Below are positions 25,791-35,503 of a stretch of 64,000 bases of DNA, piece by piece. The DNA lies in assembly GCA_013215385.1 (NCBI GenBank), contig JABSOY010000023.1, forward strand, positions 1-64,000. The letters run 5' to 3'. Each line of letters begins with the position of its first letter. Positions within the stretch are counted from its first letter, which is position 1. Position numbers and translations under genes: made by a program. Source of the stretch: Colwellia sp. (GTDB lineage Bacteria > Pseudomonadota > Gammaproteobacteria > Enterobacterales > Alteromonadaceae). Below the pieces are notes generated by a model. That model saw only the letters and a program-made list of their open reading frames with translations. It had not been told where the DNA came from and did not search any database.

Positions 25791-26906
25791 TTAAGCAATA
25801 AAGCGTTTATGGGTACTAATTGCCATTAGCATGCCAAAACCTGCCAGTAATGTCACCACTGATGTACCACCATAGCTTACTAAGGGCAGTGGAACACCTA
25901 CAACGGGTAATAAACCTGAAACCATACCTATGTTGACAAAAACATATACAAAGAAGGTTAGCGTGATACTGCCTGCTAAAAGTTTAGTGAAGGCGTGTTC
26001 TGCTTGCACCGCAATCCACAAGCCCCGCATAACAATAATTAAGTAAACACTTAATAAAGCGACAACACCCATAAAGCCAAACTCTTCACTAAATACTGCA
26101 AAAATAAAGTCAGTGTGACGTTCGGGCAAAAATTCTAGTTGTGATTGAGTCCCTTGCAACCATCCTTTACCTTCAAAACCGCCAGAGCCAATGGCTATTT
26201 TTGATTGGATAATTTGATACCCTGAACCTAAAGGGTCTTGCTCAGGGTTTAGGAAGGTAGTGACTCTTTGTTTTTGATAAGCACCTAATAAATAGAACCA
26301 TAATATTGGGGCAAAACCTAATCCTAAACCTATGCAAACACCAATTAGTTTCCAGCTAAGCCCAGCTAAAAAAATAACGAATATTCCTGAACTAGCGATT
26401 AATATTGATGTACCGAAATCGGGTTGCTTGAAGATTAGTATTGTCGGTAAAAGTACCAAAACTAATGCAATGATAATCGTGCTTAATTTAGCGGGTAAAT
26501 TCTGTTGGCTAACATATCCCGCAATCATAATAGGCACGATAAGTTTCATCACTTCTGATGGTTGAAATTTCATAAAGCCCAAATCTAACCAGCGTTGGGC
26601 TCCTTTACCAACATGGCCAAACAACAAAACCGCGATCAACAGAAGTAAACCAAAAACGAATACCGGAACAGCCCATTTTTGATAAACAAGCGGGGGGATT
26701 TGCGCAACGGTAAACATCACTAATAATGCAATGCCCAGCCGTGTTATCTGGCGGTACACAATCGCCATTTCTTGGCCGCCGGCACTATAAACAACAAATA
26801 ATCCTACCGTCATCAAGACAAGAATGCCCAAAAGTAGTGGTAAATCAATATGAATTCTCTGCCAAAAATTACGTTGTTTTTGTTGGTCATGCCCGATGTT
26901 ACGCAC
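25791..26906 (-). CDS. rodA: Rod shape-determining peptidoglycan glycosyltransferase RodA
   Basis: SEDS-family polymerase that builds glycan strands during cell elongation together with PBP2. 371 residues with about ten membrane helices; family motifs include GSGGFEGKGWLQGTQSQLEFLPERHTDF-type sequence near residues 230-255 and the VPLPLVSYGGTS loop. The start is GTG and overlaps the mrdA stop by one base (TAGTG), so RodA and PBP2 are translationally coupled and probably made in matched amounts. Confidence 0.96.
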   Translation of the reverse strand: MRNIGHDQQKQRNFWQRIHIDLPLLLGILVLMTVGLFVVYSAGGQEMAIVYRQITRLGIALLVMFTVAQIPPLVYQKWAVPVFVFGLLLLIAVLLFGHVGKGAQRWLDLGFMKFQPSEVMKLIVPIMIAGYVSQQNLPAKLSTIIIALVLVLLPTILIFKQPDFGTSILIASSGIFVIFLAGLSWKLIGVCIGLGLGFAPILWFYLLGAYQKQRVTTFLNPEQDPLGSGYQIIQSKIAIGSGGFEGKGWLQGTQSQLEFLPERHTDFIFAVFSEEFGFMGVVALLSVYLIIVMRGLWIAVQAEHAFTKLLAGSITLTFFVYVFVNIGMVSGLLPVVGVPLPLVSYGGTSVVTLLAGFGMLMAISTHKRFIA

Positions 26907-28927
26907 TAGTTAGGTCCTACTTTTTGAGTTTTTTTGTTACTACCATAAATATTTTTATGCTGTGGGTGTTTGCTTTTGTCAGTACTTATTATTTCTCTGT
27001 CACCAAAATATTGATCCATTACTTGGCGCGCTACAGGTGCTGCGTTAAACCCACCACCACCCTCTAAAACATTTTCAACAACAACTGCTACGACAATTTC
27101 CGGATTTTCATATGGGGCAAAAGCAACGAACATCGCATTGTTTCGTTGTTTTTCTTTGATCGCTGTTGCATCATATTCTTCATCTTGCTTTTTTGATATC
27201 AGCTGGGCCGTACCCGATTTTCCTGCTGCGTCATAGCGAGCGCCTTTAAAAGCAGGGTATTTTTTTTGTGCGGTGTTATGCATAGCATCAAGGACTAAAT
27301 TCCAGTTTTTATGGTTTTTTAATACAATGGGCGGTTTATCTTCAAATTCTATTGCTTCAGTGAGCATTTTTGTAACAACATTATTACTTTCATTAGCGAC
27401 AGAAACATTATCTTGTGTTGAGCCTTGTTCATTTAAGGGCTTTATATCAACTGCTCTGGCTGTAGAACGTAAAAAGTGTGGTATTTTTTTCTGGCCTTTA
27501 TTGGCTAAAATAGCAATAGCCTGTGCTAATTGTAATGGGGTTACTGTCCACAAACCTTGACCAATGCCAACGTTAACGGTGTCTCCTGTATACCAAGGTT
27601 CATTATATCTACTTCGCTTGGCTTCTCTTCCAGGTAAAATAGCGCGTTTGTCTTCCCAAATATCAACACCGGTCAAATCACCAAAGCCAAACCTTTCCAT
27701 CATATTGGTAATGTTATCGATATCTAGCCTAACCGCTAAAGTATAGAAAAAAACGTTGCATGAATGTTCTATCGCTTCGTTTAAGTCAACCCAGCCATGT
27801 CCTTGCGGATACCAATCTCGGTATTTACGTTCAAGACCTTTTAGCTGAAACCAGCCAGGATCATAATAACGTGACTTTTGGGTGATAATTCCTGCTTCTA
27901 AGCCCGCTAATCCTAGTAAAGGTTTAACGGTCGAAGCGGGAGGATAACCTTGAACACTACGATTAAGTAGGGGTCTATTATTTTTTGGATCAAGTAATTT
28001 TTTATAATTTTTACTGCTGATACCATGAACAAATAAGTTACCGTCGTAACTTGGGTTAGAATACATGGCTAATATTTCACCACTACGAGGATCCATAGCC
28101 ACCACTGCACCACGTTTACCTGCTAACGCGCGTTTGGCGATCATTTGCAATTCAATATCTATGCTTATGGTTAAGTCTTGCCCCGAAATCGGCGGCGTGT
28201 AATCAAGTGTTCTGATCACGCGGCCTTGACTATTTATCTCTACTTCTTGGTGGCCAATAGTGCCATGCAACAAGTCTTCATAATATTTTTCTAACCCTAG
28301 TTTTCCTATATTCCGCGTTGCTGCATAATCTTCAGATAAGTTTTGTTCTGCTAAACGGATGGAGTCTTTACTATTAATACGAGCTACATAACCCAATGAA
28401 TGCGTAGTTAAGTCGCCAAAGGGATAATAACGCTTCAGACGGGCATCGATGAAAAAGCCAGGGAATCTGTGTTGGTTAACTGAAAAAAGAGCAACCTGCT
28501 GAGCGCTTAATCGAGAATGTAATTCAATCGGTTTGAAGCGACGGTTTCTTTTTAAGGCTTTGAAGAGTTTTTGCTGTTTTTCTTCGCTGATCTCAAGTAA
28601 TTCACTGACCTCAACTATATGTTTTTTTAAATCTGTAGCTTGCTCGGCAATCACTTCTAATGAATATACTGGTTTGTTTTCTGCGAGAAGTACCCCATTA
28701 CGGTCGTATATGAGCCCACGGTTAGGCGCAACAGGTAATATTTTTATGCGATTTGAGTTCGAACGGGTTTGATATTTATCGTAAGAGTTAATCTCTAAGT
28801 CGTAAATATTACTAAGTAATATTATTAACATTACCATAATACCGACGAAAGCAATAAAGGTTCTACGGGCAAATAAATTTGCTTCAGCCGAGTGATTTCG
28901 AATAGCTACGCGTTTATTCGAAGCCAT
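26906..28927 (-). CDS. mrdA: Penicillin-binding protein 2
   Basis: Elongasome transpeptidase of 673 residues. One N-terminal membrane helix at about 24-44 is followed by the pedestal domain and the transpeptidase domain. Active-site Ser332 lies in ASTVK, with SCN (HSCNVFFYT) and KSGTAQ completing the three motifs. The C-terminal tail after about residue 640 is charged and low in structure. It sits between rlmH (three bases upstream) and rodA (one-base overlap). Confidence 0.97.
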   Translation of the reverse strand: MASNKRVAIRNHSAEANLFARRTFIAFVGIMVMLIILLSNIYDLEINSYDKYQTRSNSNRIKILPVAPNRGLIYDRNGVLLAENKPVYSLEVIAEQATDLKKHIVEVSELLEISEEKQQKLFKALKRNRRFKPIELHSRLSAQQVALFSVNQHRFPGFFIDARLKRYYPFGDLTTHSLGYVARINSKDSIRLAEQNLSEDYAATRNIGKLGLEKYYEDLLHGTIGHQEVEINSQGRVIRTLDYTPPISGQDLTISIDIELQMIAKRALAGKRGAVVAMDPRSGEILAMYSNPSYDGNLFVHGISSKNYKKLLDPKNNRPLLNRSVQGYPPASTVKPLLGLAGLEAGIITQKSRYYDPGWFQLKGLERKYRDWYPQGHGWVDLNEAIEHSCNVFFYTLAVRLDIDNITNMMERFGFGDLTGVDIWEDKRAILPGREAKRSRYNEPWYTGDTVNVGIGQGLWTVTPLQLAQAIAILANKGQKKIPHFLRSTARAVDIKPLNEQGSTQDNVSVANESNNVVTKMLTEAIEFEDKPPIVLKNHKNWNLVLDAMHNTAQKKYPAFKGARYDAAGKSGTAQLISKKQDEEYDATAIKEKQRNNAMFVAFAPYENPEIVVAVVVENVLEGGGGFNAAPVARQVMDQYFGDREIISTDKSKHPQHKNIYGSNKKTQKVGPN

Positions 28928-28929
28928 TA

Positions 28930-29400
28930 TTATTCTCGGTGATATGGGTGGTTATTATTAATACTCCAAGCGCGATATAAGCTTTCAGCAACAACAATAC
29001 GTACCATAGGGTGGGGAAGTGTTAGTGGCGATAAAGACCACTTTTGTTCGGATGCTTTGATACACGAAGGTGCTAAACCCTCTGGTCCACCAATAAGTAA
29101 AGCAACATCACGGCTGTCCAACTGCCAGCGTTCTAGCTGTTTGGCAAGTTGTGGTGTTGTCCAAGGTTTACCTTCAACTTCTAAGGTAACTATGCGATTA
29201 CCTTTTGGAATCGCGTTTAACAATAACCCGCCTTCTTTTTCTAGAATACGAGTTATGTCCGCGTTTTTACCACGCTTACCCGGAGGTATTTCGACTAAAT
29301 GGAATGACATGTCACGAGGAAAACGACGACAATATTCGTTAAATCCTTGAGTAACCCATGTTGGCATTTTATTACCAACAGCATATAAGGTAAGCCGCAT
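28930..29400 (-). CDS. rlmH: 23S rRNA pseudouridine-1915 N3-methyltransferase
   Basis: 156-residue SPOUT-class methyltransferase that modifies pseudouridine 1915 in helix 69 of 23S rRNA. The SAM-binding knot is visible as [10 protein letters not shown] and [13 protein letters not shown], and the conserved end is NNHPYHRE. It acts on assembled 70S ribosomes in the cytoplasm. It follows rsfS by 28 bases, as in other gammaproteobacteria. Confidence 0.97.
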   Translation of the reverse strand: MRLTLYAVGNKMPTWVTQGFNEYCRRFPRDMSFHLVEIPPGKRGKNADITRILEKEGGLLLNAIPKGNRIVTLEVEGKPWTTPQLAKQLERWQLDSRDVALLIGGPEGLAPSCIKASEQKWSLSPLTLPHPMVRIVVAESLYRAWSINNNHPYHRE

Positions 29401-29428
29401 AATAGTTTAGTCTGTTTTCACTATTCGT

Positions 29429-29746
29429 TTAGTTCCACAATTCTTCTAACTGGTAACGGTCACGAATTTCATCGGTCATTACATGAACGATAATATCGCC
29501 TAAATCAACTAATGCCCATTCACCAACGTCATTTCCTTCAATGCCTAATGGTTCGATACCTTGAGCACGACATTCGATAGCAATAGATTGCGCAATAGAT
29601 TTCACATGACGATTTGAATTACCTGAACAGACAACCATGTAATCAGCAAAACCTGATTTTTTAGCGATGTCTAAAGTCGTAATGTCACGACCTTTAATTT
29701 CTTCTAATTTTTCAATAACAAATGCTTTTAACGCTTCAACTTGCAA
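29429..29746 (-). CDS. rsfS: Ribosome silencing factor RsfS
   Basis: 105-residue RsfS/Iojap protein that binds L14 (uL14) on the large subunit and blocks subunit joining in starvation. Family segments seen: DITTLDIAKKSGFADYMVVCSG near residues 19-40 and the late GEWALVDLGDIIVHVM. It lies between nadD and rlmH in the conserved order. Confidence 0.96.
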   Translation of the reverse strand: MQVEALKAFVIEKLEEIKGRDITTLDIAKKSGFADYMVVCSGNSNRHVKSIAQSIAIECRAQGIEPLGIEGNDVGEWALVDLGDIIVHVMTDEIRDRYQLEELWN

Positions 29747-29807
29747 GGGGATTTCTCTTAGTATAAAAAGTAATACGCTATAATATCATTATTTTTTCTG
29801 CGAGTAA

Positions 29808-30485
29808 CTATGAAGTTATTTTTTGATAGAGTTTTTCTTGAATTATATATTGATGTACTGTCTTAGTAAGAATATTTTCTTTGAGATACCCATCGTAAAA
29901 CTGTTGACGTATTTCACTTGATGAAATATCAAACGATTGATTTTTATGTAAAATGATACCACCAGCATCTCGTTGAACTATTTCGTTAATATTGTTTATT
30001 TGATGATTATTTAATAATTCTTGCGTGGCAGTGTTTATTTGATTTAAAGGATATCCAGGACGAACATTTACCACAAGGTGGCACAGTGAAATAATGGTTT
30101 GCCATTGATGCCAAGTAGTGAAATTAAGTAAAGAGTCCATACCTATAATAAAAAAAATTTTACTCTTGGGCTGTTCTTGTTTGATTTCTTGTAAGCTGGT
30201 GACGGTATAAGAAGAACTATCACGCTTTAATTCTCGATTATCAAGATGAAACAATGGTTGTTGCTGACAAACAAGTTCCACCATCTTTTCACGGTGTAAA
30301 GCGCTCGCTGTCGTTGAATCTTTATGAGGAGGGATATGTGCAGGCAGCAGGGTAAGTTGATCTACATTCAGCCATTTCGCGGTTTCTTTAGCTGTTTCTA
30401 TATGGCCACGGTGAATAGGATCAAAAGTGCCCCCCATAATCGCAATAATGTTTCTATCGGCACATTCTTTTTTATGCGTACTCAT
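29808..30485 (-). CDS. nadD: Nicotinate-nucleotide adenylyltransferase
   Basis: Adenylates nicotinate mononucleotide in NAD synthesis. 225 residues with the nucleotidyltransferase N-terminal motif GGTFDPIHRGH and the C-terminal ISSSEIR motif (the family's ISSTxIR). The first codons overlap the holA 3' end by 14 bases. E. coli has cobC between nadD and rsfS; here that gene is absent. Confidence 0.96.
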   Translation of the reverse strand: MSTHKKECADRNIIAIMGGTFDPIHRGHIETAKETAKWLNVDQLTLLPAHIPPHKDSTTASALHREKMVELVCQQQPLFHLDNRELKRDSSSYTVTSLQEIKQEQPKSKIFFIIGMDSLLNFTTWHQWQTIISLCHLVVNVRPGYPLNQINTATQELLNNHQINNINEIVQRDAGGIILHKNQSFDISSSEIRQQFYDGYLKENILTKTVHQYIIQEKLYQKITS

Positions 30486-31515
30486 AATCTAAACTGAAAT
30501 TTTTTGTAGTTTGTCCGTGATAAAGACTAATACAAACATCAGCCAGTAAAATAAACGGGTTAAAGTCGCTACTGGTTTTACTCAGTAGGTCGGTTTGCGC
30601 TAAACGAGCTTGGGCTTGGTAAAGATTCTTGCGAGTAATATTATTGAGCGCATGTTGGTACAGTGGTTTCTTCTTGTCCCAAATACGATACTTTTTATAG
30701 ATGTCGTTAATGGGCACGCCTTGCTCAAGCTGCTCTACCATGCTGGATAATTGCGTTATTTCTTTATGCATAAACCAAACAAGTTGCCCTATAGCGGCGC
30801 CTTCGTGTTGTAGCTGGTCTAACATGCTAATACATTTGGTAAGGTTACCGCTGAGTAAAGTATCAATTACTTGAAAAGGGTTAAACTTTGCTTGCTTGAT
30901 TAATAGCTTTTCGGCATCTTCAGCAGTGATCAGTTGACTACCAAATAATAGTGAAAACTTTTGTAATTCCTGCTCTAAGGCGGGAAGGTTTCCTTCGAAT
31001 AATTCAATCATCAGTGGGATAACGTCACTGTGTATATTCAACTGCTGTTGTTTTATTTGCTGATTGAGCCATTGCTGGAGTTGACGACCTTCAATGTCAT
31101 AAAGGGGGAGGAAACAACCTAGTTGTTCTAAGGTTTTAAACCATTTTCTTTTTTGACCTGCAGCATCAATCTTAGGGCCATGAAAAATCAGTTGGACATC
31201 TTGATGAAAATTTTCACTGAGTTTGAGTAATATTTTACTGCCTGCTTCAGCAACTTTCCCGGTGACTAATTCTATTTCAATAATGCGCTGCGCGGCAAAC
31301 AAGCTCATCGCTTGATATTCTTCAACCAAGGTGTTCCAGTCAAATTTATCGTCAGCACTAAGGCGGATTATCTCACTAAAACCTTGTTGCTGACAGTGTT
31401 GTTTTATCGCGGATAAACTATTATTTTTTTGCCAAGGTTCATCACCAAAAACTAACCAAACAGGCTTAAACCCCTGTGTGAGAGTATTAGTTAACTGGTT
31501 ATGATATATGCGCAT
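30472..31515 (-). CDS. holA: DNA polymerase III subunit delta
   Basis: Clamp-loader subunit that opens the beta sliding clamp. The 347-residue length, the YHNQLTNTLTQG start and PVWLVFGDEPWQK (the delta-type degenerate P-loop region) fit HolA. AAA+-like domains I and II are followed by the C-terminal collar (about 215-345). It overlaps lptE by one base (TAATG). Confidence 0.93.
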   Translation of the reverse strand: MRIYHNQLTNTLTQGFKPVWLVFGDEPWQKNNSLSAIKQHCQQQGFSEIIRLSADDKFDWNTLVEEYQAMSLFAAQRIIEIELVTGKVAEAGSKILLKLSENFHQDVQLIFHGPKIDAAGQKRKWFKTLEQLGCFLPLYDIEGRQLQQWLNQQIKQQQLNIHSDVIPLMIELFEGNLPALEQELQKFSLLFGSQLITAEDAEKLLIKQAKFNPFQVIDTLLSGNLTKCISMLDQLQHEGAAIGQLVWFMHKEITQLSSMVEQLEQGVPINDIYKKYRIWDKKKPLYQHALNNITRKNLYQAQARLAQTDLLSKTSSDFNPFILLADVCISLYHGQTTKNFSLDYEYA

Positions 31516-32042
31516 TAGATTTTTATCGCCGACAAGTCACGTAAAATTTTAGTCGCGGCTTCTTTGCGCATTTCACTTAGCATTAAATCAAGTTCACGAC
31601 TTTTAGCGAGAGCGACATTAGGATCATCTTGATAATCACGATTAAGCTCAAATTCGAAAGACCGTATATCGTCAGCTGAAAATGCTAATTGATACCTAAC
31701 GGTATACATTAACTCGTACTCTGCCACTTGTCCGTTGGGGAAAACAGATAAAGTACGACGATTCAAACTGTCTTTTAAAATACGTAATTGAGGAATGTTT
31801 TTAGCTGGGCTAGCGACTAATTTTATTTTATTTAAGCTCAGATGTTGTTTAACTTGGCGAGTAAGTTCGCCAAATTTATCAACAGAGCTTAAATGCAAAG
31901 TTTGTAGTTGCGGTGACAATAAATAATCACCTCGCAAATGAAAGCCACAGCTTGATATAAACAAGGTTAAAAAAGCAAAAACGGCTATCGCTGAATGTGC
32001 TCTATATTTTGTGGTTAAGCTAAGTCTGTTGCTCATTTTCAT
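31515..32042 (-). CDS. lptE: LPS assembly lipoprotein LptE
   Basis: Outer-membrane lipoprotein that plugs the LptD barrel for lipopolysaccharide export. 175 residues with signal and lipobox ending FISSCGFHLRG; CGFxLRG after the cleavage site is the family hallmark. The rest is a two-layer alpha/beta fold. It is encoded just after leuS, the standard location. Confidence 0.95.
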   Translation of the reverse strand: MKMSNRLSLTTKYRAHSAIAVFAFLTLFISSCGFHLRGDYLLSPQLQTLHLSSVDKFGELTRQVKQHLSLNKIKLVASPAKNIPQLRILKDSLNRRTLSVFPNGQVAEYELMYTVRYQLAFSADDIRSFEFELNRDYQDDPNVALAKSRELDLMLSEMRKEAATKILRDLSAIKI

Positions 32043-32066
32043 TACCTCGATATTACCTTTATATGA

Positions 32067-34670
32067 CTAATTAGCAACAATGTTTAAAAGTTTGCCCGGT
32101 ATATAGATAACTTTACGAATTGTTTTGTCATCAATAAAGCGGATTACTGTTTCGTTACTTAAGCCTAACGCTTCAACTTCTTCATTATTTGCCGATGCTG
32201 AAACGGTAATTTTAGCGCGTACTTTACCGTTTACTTGTACGATGATTAACTTCTCATCTTCCACTAAAGCACTTTCGTCGACTATTGGCCAAGAAGCGTC
32301 TTCAATCGAGGCATTATTGCTTGCTGCGTCACCCAATGTTTTCCATATTTCATGACACATATGCGGAGTAATTGGCGTAAGCATAATGACTACAGCACGA
32401 ACTGCTTCTTGCATAACCGCTCTGTCTTCAACACTCGCTAATTTCGCTTTTGTTAAATGGTTCATTAATTCCATAATTGAAGCAATTGCGGTATTGAAGG
32501 TATTTCTACGGCCAATATCGTCACTCACTTTTGCTATGGTTTTATGTAATTCTCTCCGCAATTTTTTCTGCGAAGCGCTCAAGGTTAATTCACTTAACGA
32601 TGGAACTGTCCCATGTTCTTTGACTTGTTCACTAAAATCAAAAGCAAGCTTCCAAACACGTTTCAAGAAACGATGTGCACCTTCAACGCCTGAGTCAGAC
32701 CACTCTAAAGTTTGCTCTGGTGGTGAGGTAAACATAATAAATAAACGTACAGTATCTGCACCATATTTAGCGATCACTTCTTGTGGGTCTATACCGTTAT
32801 TTTTTGACTTAGACATTTTGCTCATGCCAGCAGAAATTACCGGTTGGCCGTCAAGCTTGCTAACTGCAGCGGTGACATTACCTTTCTCGTCACGTTCAAC
32901 GTCTACATCTGTTGGTGAAATCCAATCTCGTGCACCATTTTCTGCTTCACGATAATAAGTGTCGGCTAAGACCATGCCTTGACATAACAGTTTTTTGAAC
33001 GGTTCATCACAGTTTACTAAACCTGCGTCACGTAATAACTTATGGAAAAAACGTGCATATAATAAATGTAAAATAGCATGTTCAATACCACCAATGTATT
33101 GATCAACTGGTAACCAGTAATTGGCCTTGGCGGGATCAATCATTTGAGTATCGTCGTTTGGCGAACAGTAACGTGCGTAATACCAAGACGATTCCATAAA
33201 AGTATCGAAAGTATCTGTTTCGCGGAAAGCTTCTTCACCGTTATGAGTGGTTTTAGCCCACTCAGGGTTGTCTTTAATCGGCGAGGTAACGCCATTCATA
33301 ATCACATCTTCAGGCAGTTCAACTGGAAGTTGGTCAAGAGGAACAGCTGCAGACTCTCCATTGGCTAAGTGCACCATAGGAATTGGCGTACCCCAATAAC
33401 GTTGACGAGAAACGCCCCAGTCACGTAAGCGGTAATTAACTTTTATTTGACCTTTATCTTCAGTTGATAATTTGTAAGCGATAGCTTTAAATGCTTTTTT
33501 GAAATTTAAACCATTAAACTCACCAGAGTTGATCAGTTTACCTTTCTCAGTAATTGCGGCCTTAGCTATATCGTCATCTTCTGTGCCAGCAATAACTTGG
33601 ATAATTTCTAAGCCGTATTTAGTGGCAAATTCAAAGTCACGTTGGTCGTGTCCAGGTACAGACATTACCGCGCCAGAGCCGTAATCCATTAAAACAAAGT
33701 TTGCCGCCCAAACAGGAACAATTTTGCCCGTTAAGGGGTGAATGGCTTTAAGGCCGGTATCAGCACCTTTTTTCTCCATCGTTGCCATATCAGCTTCGGT
33801 AGATTTATTGGTTTTACATTCAGCAATAAAATCGCTTAATGCGCTGTTATTTTTTGCAGCGGCTAAAGCAAGTGGATGTTGCGCCGCAAGGGCTACGTAA
33901 GTAACCCCCATTAAGGTATCTGGACGAGTTGTATAGATATCAAAACTTTCGCTTGAATCTTTAACTTGGAAGGTCATTTCAACACCTTCACTACGACCAA
34001 TCCAGTTACGCTGCATGGTTTTAACTTGCTCTGGCCATTCAGTTAGTTGGTCTAAGTCAGTTAATAGTTCTTCAGCGTAATCAGTGATTTTAATAAACCA
34101 CTGTGGAATTTCTTTACGTTCAACAATTGCGCCTGAGCGCCAACCGCGTCCGTCAATAACTTGTTCGTTTGCTAATACTGTTTGGTCAACTGGATCCCAA
34201 TTTACGGTAGCATTTTTCTTATAAACTAAACCCTTTTCATAAAGTTGAGTAAAGAACCATTGCTCCCACTTATAATAATCTTTTTTACAGGTCGCTAATT
34301 CGCGGCTCCAGTCATAAGCAAAACCTAATGACTTTAGCTGGTTACGCATGTAATCAATGTTTTCATAAGTCCATTTTGCCGGAGCTGTCTTATTTTTTAT
34401 TGCTGCGTTTTCTGCCGGTAAACCAAATGCATCCCAACCCATAGGTTGCATAACATTTTTACCTTGTAAGCGTTGGTAGCGAGAAATAACGTCGCCTAAA
34501 CTATAGTTACGCACATGGCCCATATGTAAACGACCACTTGGGTAAGGGAACATAGCGAGACAGTAAAATTTTTCTTGGCCGGGTTTTTCTTCGGCTTTAA
34601 AGGTATTGTTTTCAGTCCAAAATTGTTGAACTTGCGCTTCGATAGCTTGGGGATTGTAAATGGATTCCAT
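32067..34670 (-). CDS. leuS: Leucine--tRNA ligase
   Basis: Class I aminoacyl-tRNA synthetase charging tRNA-Leu. 867 residues from the chosen ATG at 34670, giving the usual start [18 protein letters not shown]. The frame stays open 39 codons further, but that extension begins inside an intergenic repeat and has no family counterpart. HIGH motif variant HMGH ([14 protein letters not shown]), the CP1 editing domain (about 220-420) and KMSKS ([12 protein letters not shown]) are intact. It heads the leftward block through lptE and holA. Confidence 0.97.
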   Translation of the reverse strand: MESIYNPQAIEAQVQQFWTENNTFKAEEKPGQEKFYCLAMFPYPSGRLHMGHVRNYSLGDVISRYQRLQGKNVMQPMGWDAFGLPAENAAIKNKTAPAKWTYENIDYMRNQLKSLGFAYDWSRELATCKKDYYKWEQWFFTQLYEKGLVYKKNATVNWDPVDQTVLANEQVIDGRGWRSGAIVERKEIPQWFIKITDYAEELLTDLDQLTEWPEQVKTMQRNWIGRSEGVEMTFQVKDSSESFDIYTTRPDTLMGVTYVALAAQHPLALAAAKNNSALSDFIAECKTNKSTEADMATMEKKGADTGLKAIHPLTGKIVPVWAANFVLMDYGSGAVMSVPGHDQRDFEFATKYGLEIIQVIAGTEDDDIAKAAITEKGKLINSGEFNGLNFKKAFKAIAYKLSTEDKGQIKVNYRLRDWGVSRQRYWGTPIPMVHLANGESAAVPLDQLPVELPEDVIMNGVTSPIKDNPEWAKTTHNGEEAFRETDTFDTFMESSWYYARYCSPNDDTQMIDPAKANYWLPVDQYIGGIEHAILHLLYARFFHKLLRDAGLVNCDEPFKKLLCQGMVLADTYYREAENGARDWISPTDVDVERDEKGNVTAAVSKLDGQPVISAGMSKMSKSKNNGIDPQEVIAKYGADTVRLFIMFTSPPEQTLEWSDSGVEGAHRFLKRVWKLAFDFSEQVKEHGTVPSLSELTLSASQKKLRRELHKTIAKVSDDIGRRNTFNTAIASIMELMNHLTKAKLASVEDRAVMQEAVRAVVIMLTPITPHMCHEIWKTLGDAASNNASIEDASWPIVDESALVEDEKLIIVQVNGKVRAKITVSASANNEEVEALGLSNETVIRFIDDKTIRKVIYIPGKLLNIVAN

Positions 34671-34772
34671 TAAAAATTTCTCAAACACTTTAGTAATGTG
34701 GTGTTCACTAGCGTGTCGATTGAAATTGACCGCGATTATGAACGCATATAAATAATGGCGATAGAATACCTT

Positions 34773-34818
34773 ATATACCCGTCCCACTTCAAGATACTGT
34801 TTCAGAGATAAGCTAGTT
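34773..34818 (-). repeat. Dispersed intergenic repeat, copy 2
   Basis: ATACCCGTCCCACTTCAAGA (34775-34794) is the reverse complement of the 8794-8818 motif with a few changes. The flanking GTTTCA and TAAGCTAG also match. It lies in the leuS upstream region. Confidence 0.55.
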
Positions 34819-34898
34819 TCGACAAGTTTATGTGATTAATTTTTTCTATAAATAAATGGCTAGCTATACTTTACTAAAAAGCATCTTAGGAGTTAGTA

Positions 34899-35384
34899 AT
34901 GAAAACAGAAAATAGTGTTTTTCAAAAGCTCTATCAAGCAGTCTTAGTATGGGCTGAAGATATTAATCAACACGAGATTACCGATATAATTGAAAAAGTA
35001 GAGCGAAGCAAATTATATCTACAAGCGGCAGAACAATTACCTGCAGATAAAGTAACGCAATTTATTGATAACTTGCGTTTTGATATAAAAGAATTCATTG
35101 AGCAAAATAAAGCAGAAGCCAAGCATTCTTTATATTTAGGTTTGTTAAATGAATCGTTCTGGAAAAACATGCAAGCGATAACAGACAAGTCACAAGTTGA
35201 ATGGTCTGAGCTTTATGATGACTTTAAGCATCGTGGCGAATATAAAAGTGGTGACTTTATTGGTTTTGGCTTTTTAGAATGTAAGCATTGCCATGAGAAA
35301 ATTACTTATAGCCATGCATCTGATGTGGCTGATTGTTTTTCTTGCGGTGGAACTTCCTTTACGAGATTGCCTTTTTCTCCTTAA
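34899..35384 (+). CDS. Zinc-ribbon protein of the YbeL/DUF1451 family
   Basis: 161 residues. A helical N-terminal region (about 1-115) precedes a C-terminal zinc ribbon with two CxxC pairs, CKHC and CFSC (about 130-152), ending in TRLPF as in the family. E. coli ybeL lies in the same leuS neighbourhood. Role unknown; nucleic-acid binding through the ribbon is a guess. Divergent from leuS. ATG 34899 follows TAGGAG. Confidence 0.9.
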   Translation: MKTENSVFQKLYQAVLVWAEDINQHEITDIIEKVERSKLYLQAAEQLPADKVTQFIDNLRFDIKEFIEQNKAEAKHSLYLGLLNESFWKNMQAITDKSQVEWSELYDDFKHRGEYKSGDFIGFGFLECKHCHEKITYSHASDVADCFSCGGTSFTRLPFSP

Positions 35385-35503
35385 TGTTAGCGCTGAAGGG
35401 TTGACTTACATTTACTAATTATTATAAATAAGAGTACACTGGCTGTACTACATTTATTTATTATTCCTAGCTTGTTTTTTGAGCGTTATCAGTGAGATAT
35501 TGC

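Noticed and set aside
34671-34787. 39-codon N-terminal extension of leuS
   Set aside because: It begins inside a dispersed repeat. The family start MESIYNPQ is at 34670 and length then fits other leucyl-tRNA synthetases.
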